Shown in pieces: positions 33,478 through 34,593 of a DNA stretch of 34,593 nucleotides. Every line of letters starts with the position of its first letter. Within the stretch, counting starts at the first letter, position 1. Location: assembly GCA_034434235.1 (NCBI GenBank), contig DAOTZV010000068.1, forward strand, positions 1 through 34,593, read 5' to 3'. Source of the stretch: CAKZKT01 sp034434235. GTDB taxonomy: Bacteria > Chloroflexota > Anaerolineae > CG2-30-64-16. The position numbers were made by a program, and so were the translations under genes. Under the pieces are notes generated by a model. That model ran no database searches and had not been told where the DNA came from. It was given only the letters and a program-made list of their open reading frames with translations.

Positions 33478-34593
33478 ATGCCGTCCGACATCCCGTCATC
33501 GTCCGCCCCGGCGGACGCCGACCTCCTCTTCGAGGCCTTCTGCGCGGCGCGCGACAGCGCGCAGATGCTGGCGCTGATCGCCGCCGCGTCCGACGACGCG
33601 CTGGACGCGTTGGAACGGGACGTCGAGGCCCGCCTGGTCGAGGCCCTCTTCCCTGGCCCCTCCCCCAACCTTGGGGGAGGGGAAGGGGTGGGGGCGGCCA
33701 TGCGCGGTGCCCTCTCGCCTGGCCCCTCCCCCGAAATCGGGGGAGGGGAAGGGGTGGGGGCCGACGCGCTGCGCGAGCGATTGCAGAGCCTCCGTTCCTT
33801 GCGCGCCGAACACGCCGACGCCATCCGCCAGATGCGGGATCAGATGCGCGGCCTGGCAGAGCAGTTGGCCACCCTGTCCCCCGACGAGCAGCTGCTGCTG
33901 GCGTTCACGTCCGCGCAGAGCACCGCCGACATCATGCGCCTGATCGCCGCGACCTCCGACGACGCCCTGGACCGTCTGGAGGCCCTGGTCGCGGCCCCCT
34001 CGCCTGGCCCCTCCCCCAACCTTGGGGGAGGGGAAGGGGTGGGGGCCCGCCTGGCCGACCTGCGCCGCTGGCGCGCGGCCGAACGGGACGCCCGCCGCGT
34101 CCTCGCGACCCTGGGCGACGCGGCCGCGCAGGCGTTGGCCGACCGGCTGATCGCCTGGATCCAGACCCCCGACTGGGCCGCGTCCGAGGCGTTCATCCGC
34201 GAGCACGCGGCCGAGCTGCTGAGCGACGCCGGCGCCGCGGCCATGACGCTGCTGCACATGAACAACGCCGGCAACGAGACGGTCGAGATGCACGCGCGGC
34301 TGTTGGCCGCCTGCCGTGAGCACGGCGTGGACGCGGCCTACGCGCAGTTGCGGCGGGAGCTGGCCGCCGCCGAGGGCCTGATGGAAGCGGCGCGTGGCGC
34401 CGATAGCCCACTATTGCAGGCCATCGCCGAATTCGTCACCGCCGCTACGGACGACGATGCTTGTCGGCTACTCGAGGAGCGCCGCGACCTGTTGTTGACC
34501 GCCGACGCCCGCAGCCTGCTGGAGCAGCTCGCGGCCGCGGCGCAAGGGCAGGGCGATGCCGCCGTGGCGGAGCGCCTGCAGGCGCGGCTGGCG
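33478..34593 (+). CDS. alpha-helical repeat protein with in-frame palindromic inserts, 3' end beyond window
   Basis: 372 codons run to the window edge without a stop. GAAAGGAAG lies just before the ATG at 33478. The protein is Ala/Leu/Glu-rich and helical, with degenerate ~40-60-residue repeats: LALIAAASDDALDALE recurs as MRLIAATSDDALDRLE, and IREHAAELLSDAGAAA recurs as LLTADARSLLEQLAAAA. Such repeats precede CHAT-protease or TPR modules in large Chloroflexota proteins, so the missing part may hold one; that is a guess. Three 44-bp repeats each encode GPSP(N/E)(L/I)GGGEGVGA within or between helices. No enzyme motif is seen in this part. Confidence 0.7.
   Translation, partial: MPSDIPSSSAPADADLLFEAFCAARDSAQMLALIAAASDDALDALERDVEARLVEALFPGPSPNLGGGEGVGAAMRGALSPGPSPEIGGGEGVGADALRERLQSLRSLRAEHADAIRQMRDQMRGLAEQLATLSPDEQLLLAFTSAQSTADIMRLIAATSDDALDRLEALVAAPSPGPSPNLGGGEGVGARLADLRRWRAAERDARRVLATLGDAAAQALADRLIAWIQTPDWAASEAFIREHAAELLSDAGAAAMTLLHMNNAGNETVEMHARLLAACREHGVDAAYAQLRRELAAAEGLMEAARGADSPLLQAIAEFVTAATDDDACRLLEERRDLLLTADARSLLEQLAAAAQGQGDAAVAERLQARLA
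33652..33761. repeat. two 44-bp palindromic units in frame in the helical-repeat gene
   Basis: Copies lie at 33652-33695 and 33718-33761. Each starts CCTGGCCCCTCCCCC and ends GGGGGAGGGG followed by AAGGGGTGGGGGC, around a six-base centre that differs (AACCTT or GAAATC). CCCCTCCCCC pairs with GGGGGAGGGG. Both are read in the same frame without a stop. Confidence 0.95.
34003..34046. repeat. third 44-bp palindromic unit in the helical-repeat gene
   Basis: This copy is identical to 33652-33695 in its palindrome and 3' tail and lies about 350 bp away. It is read in the same frame and encodes the same GPSPNLGGGEGVGA peptide. Confidence 0.95.

Overview
This is a high-GC bacterial window, densely packed and with many 4-bp ATGA start/stop overlaps. 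The gene set suggests a member of the Chloroflexota, probably an Anaerolineae/Caldilineae-like lineage. That is an inference from several things together: a stand-alone bacterial Elp3, several large YfhO-like membrane proteins, a DUF5671-type membrane protein, Pro/Thr-rich LysM proteins, a bacterial glycerol-1-phosphate dehydrogenase, and many GC-rich palindromic repeats both between and inside genes. I found no rRNA, tRNA, CRISPR array, insertion sequence or phage module.

Left part (1-10.2 kb), mostly minus strand. An elp3 gene leads into a surface-glycan cluster: a GT39-type membrane glycosyltransferase, a SAM methyltransferase and a DPM1-like GT2 that is cut by the window edge. Divergent from elp3 lies a methyltransferase that resembles Trm9/ALKBH8, the enzyme that acts after Elongator at wobble uridine in eukaryotes. 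A second minus-strand run holds a small alpha/beta protein (possibly TIR/DUF4062-like), a TPR protein, a YfhO-like membrane protein and a membrane-anchored LysM protein.

Middle (10.3-23.2 kb), plus strand. A class V aminotransferase-fold protein is followed by two more large membrane proteins, a patatin-like lipase, SurE, a YhfC-type intramembrane protease, an ABC-2 exporter pair, a DUF5671-DUF3842 fusion, a YkvA-type protein and a CorA-type transporter. The coding order is tight enough that long co-transcribed runs are likely.

Right part (23.2-34.6 kb). Two thiol-redox proteins, a CNNM/CBS protein and sn-glycerol-1-phosphate dehydrogenase are on the minus strand. Divergent from them are a two-gene siroheme module (Met8-type dehydrogenase and CobA), an NAD-dependent epimerase, a NarL-type sensor kinase with its regulator, and a SUMF1-like protein. 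A membrane-anchored SRPBCC protein and a truncated helical-repeat protein close the window.

The most unusual property is the repeat content. Three different GC-rich palindromic families sit in frame, three copies each, inside three unrelated coding sequences (a membrane protein, an ABC ATPase and a helical-repeat protein). A fourth family sits exactly at gene ends, where it provides stop codons for corA, the redoxin gene and the CBS gene. The other leading observation is the divergent elp3 / Trm9-like pair, which would be a minimal bacterial route to an mcm5U-type wobble modification.
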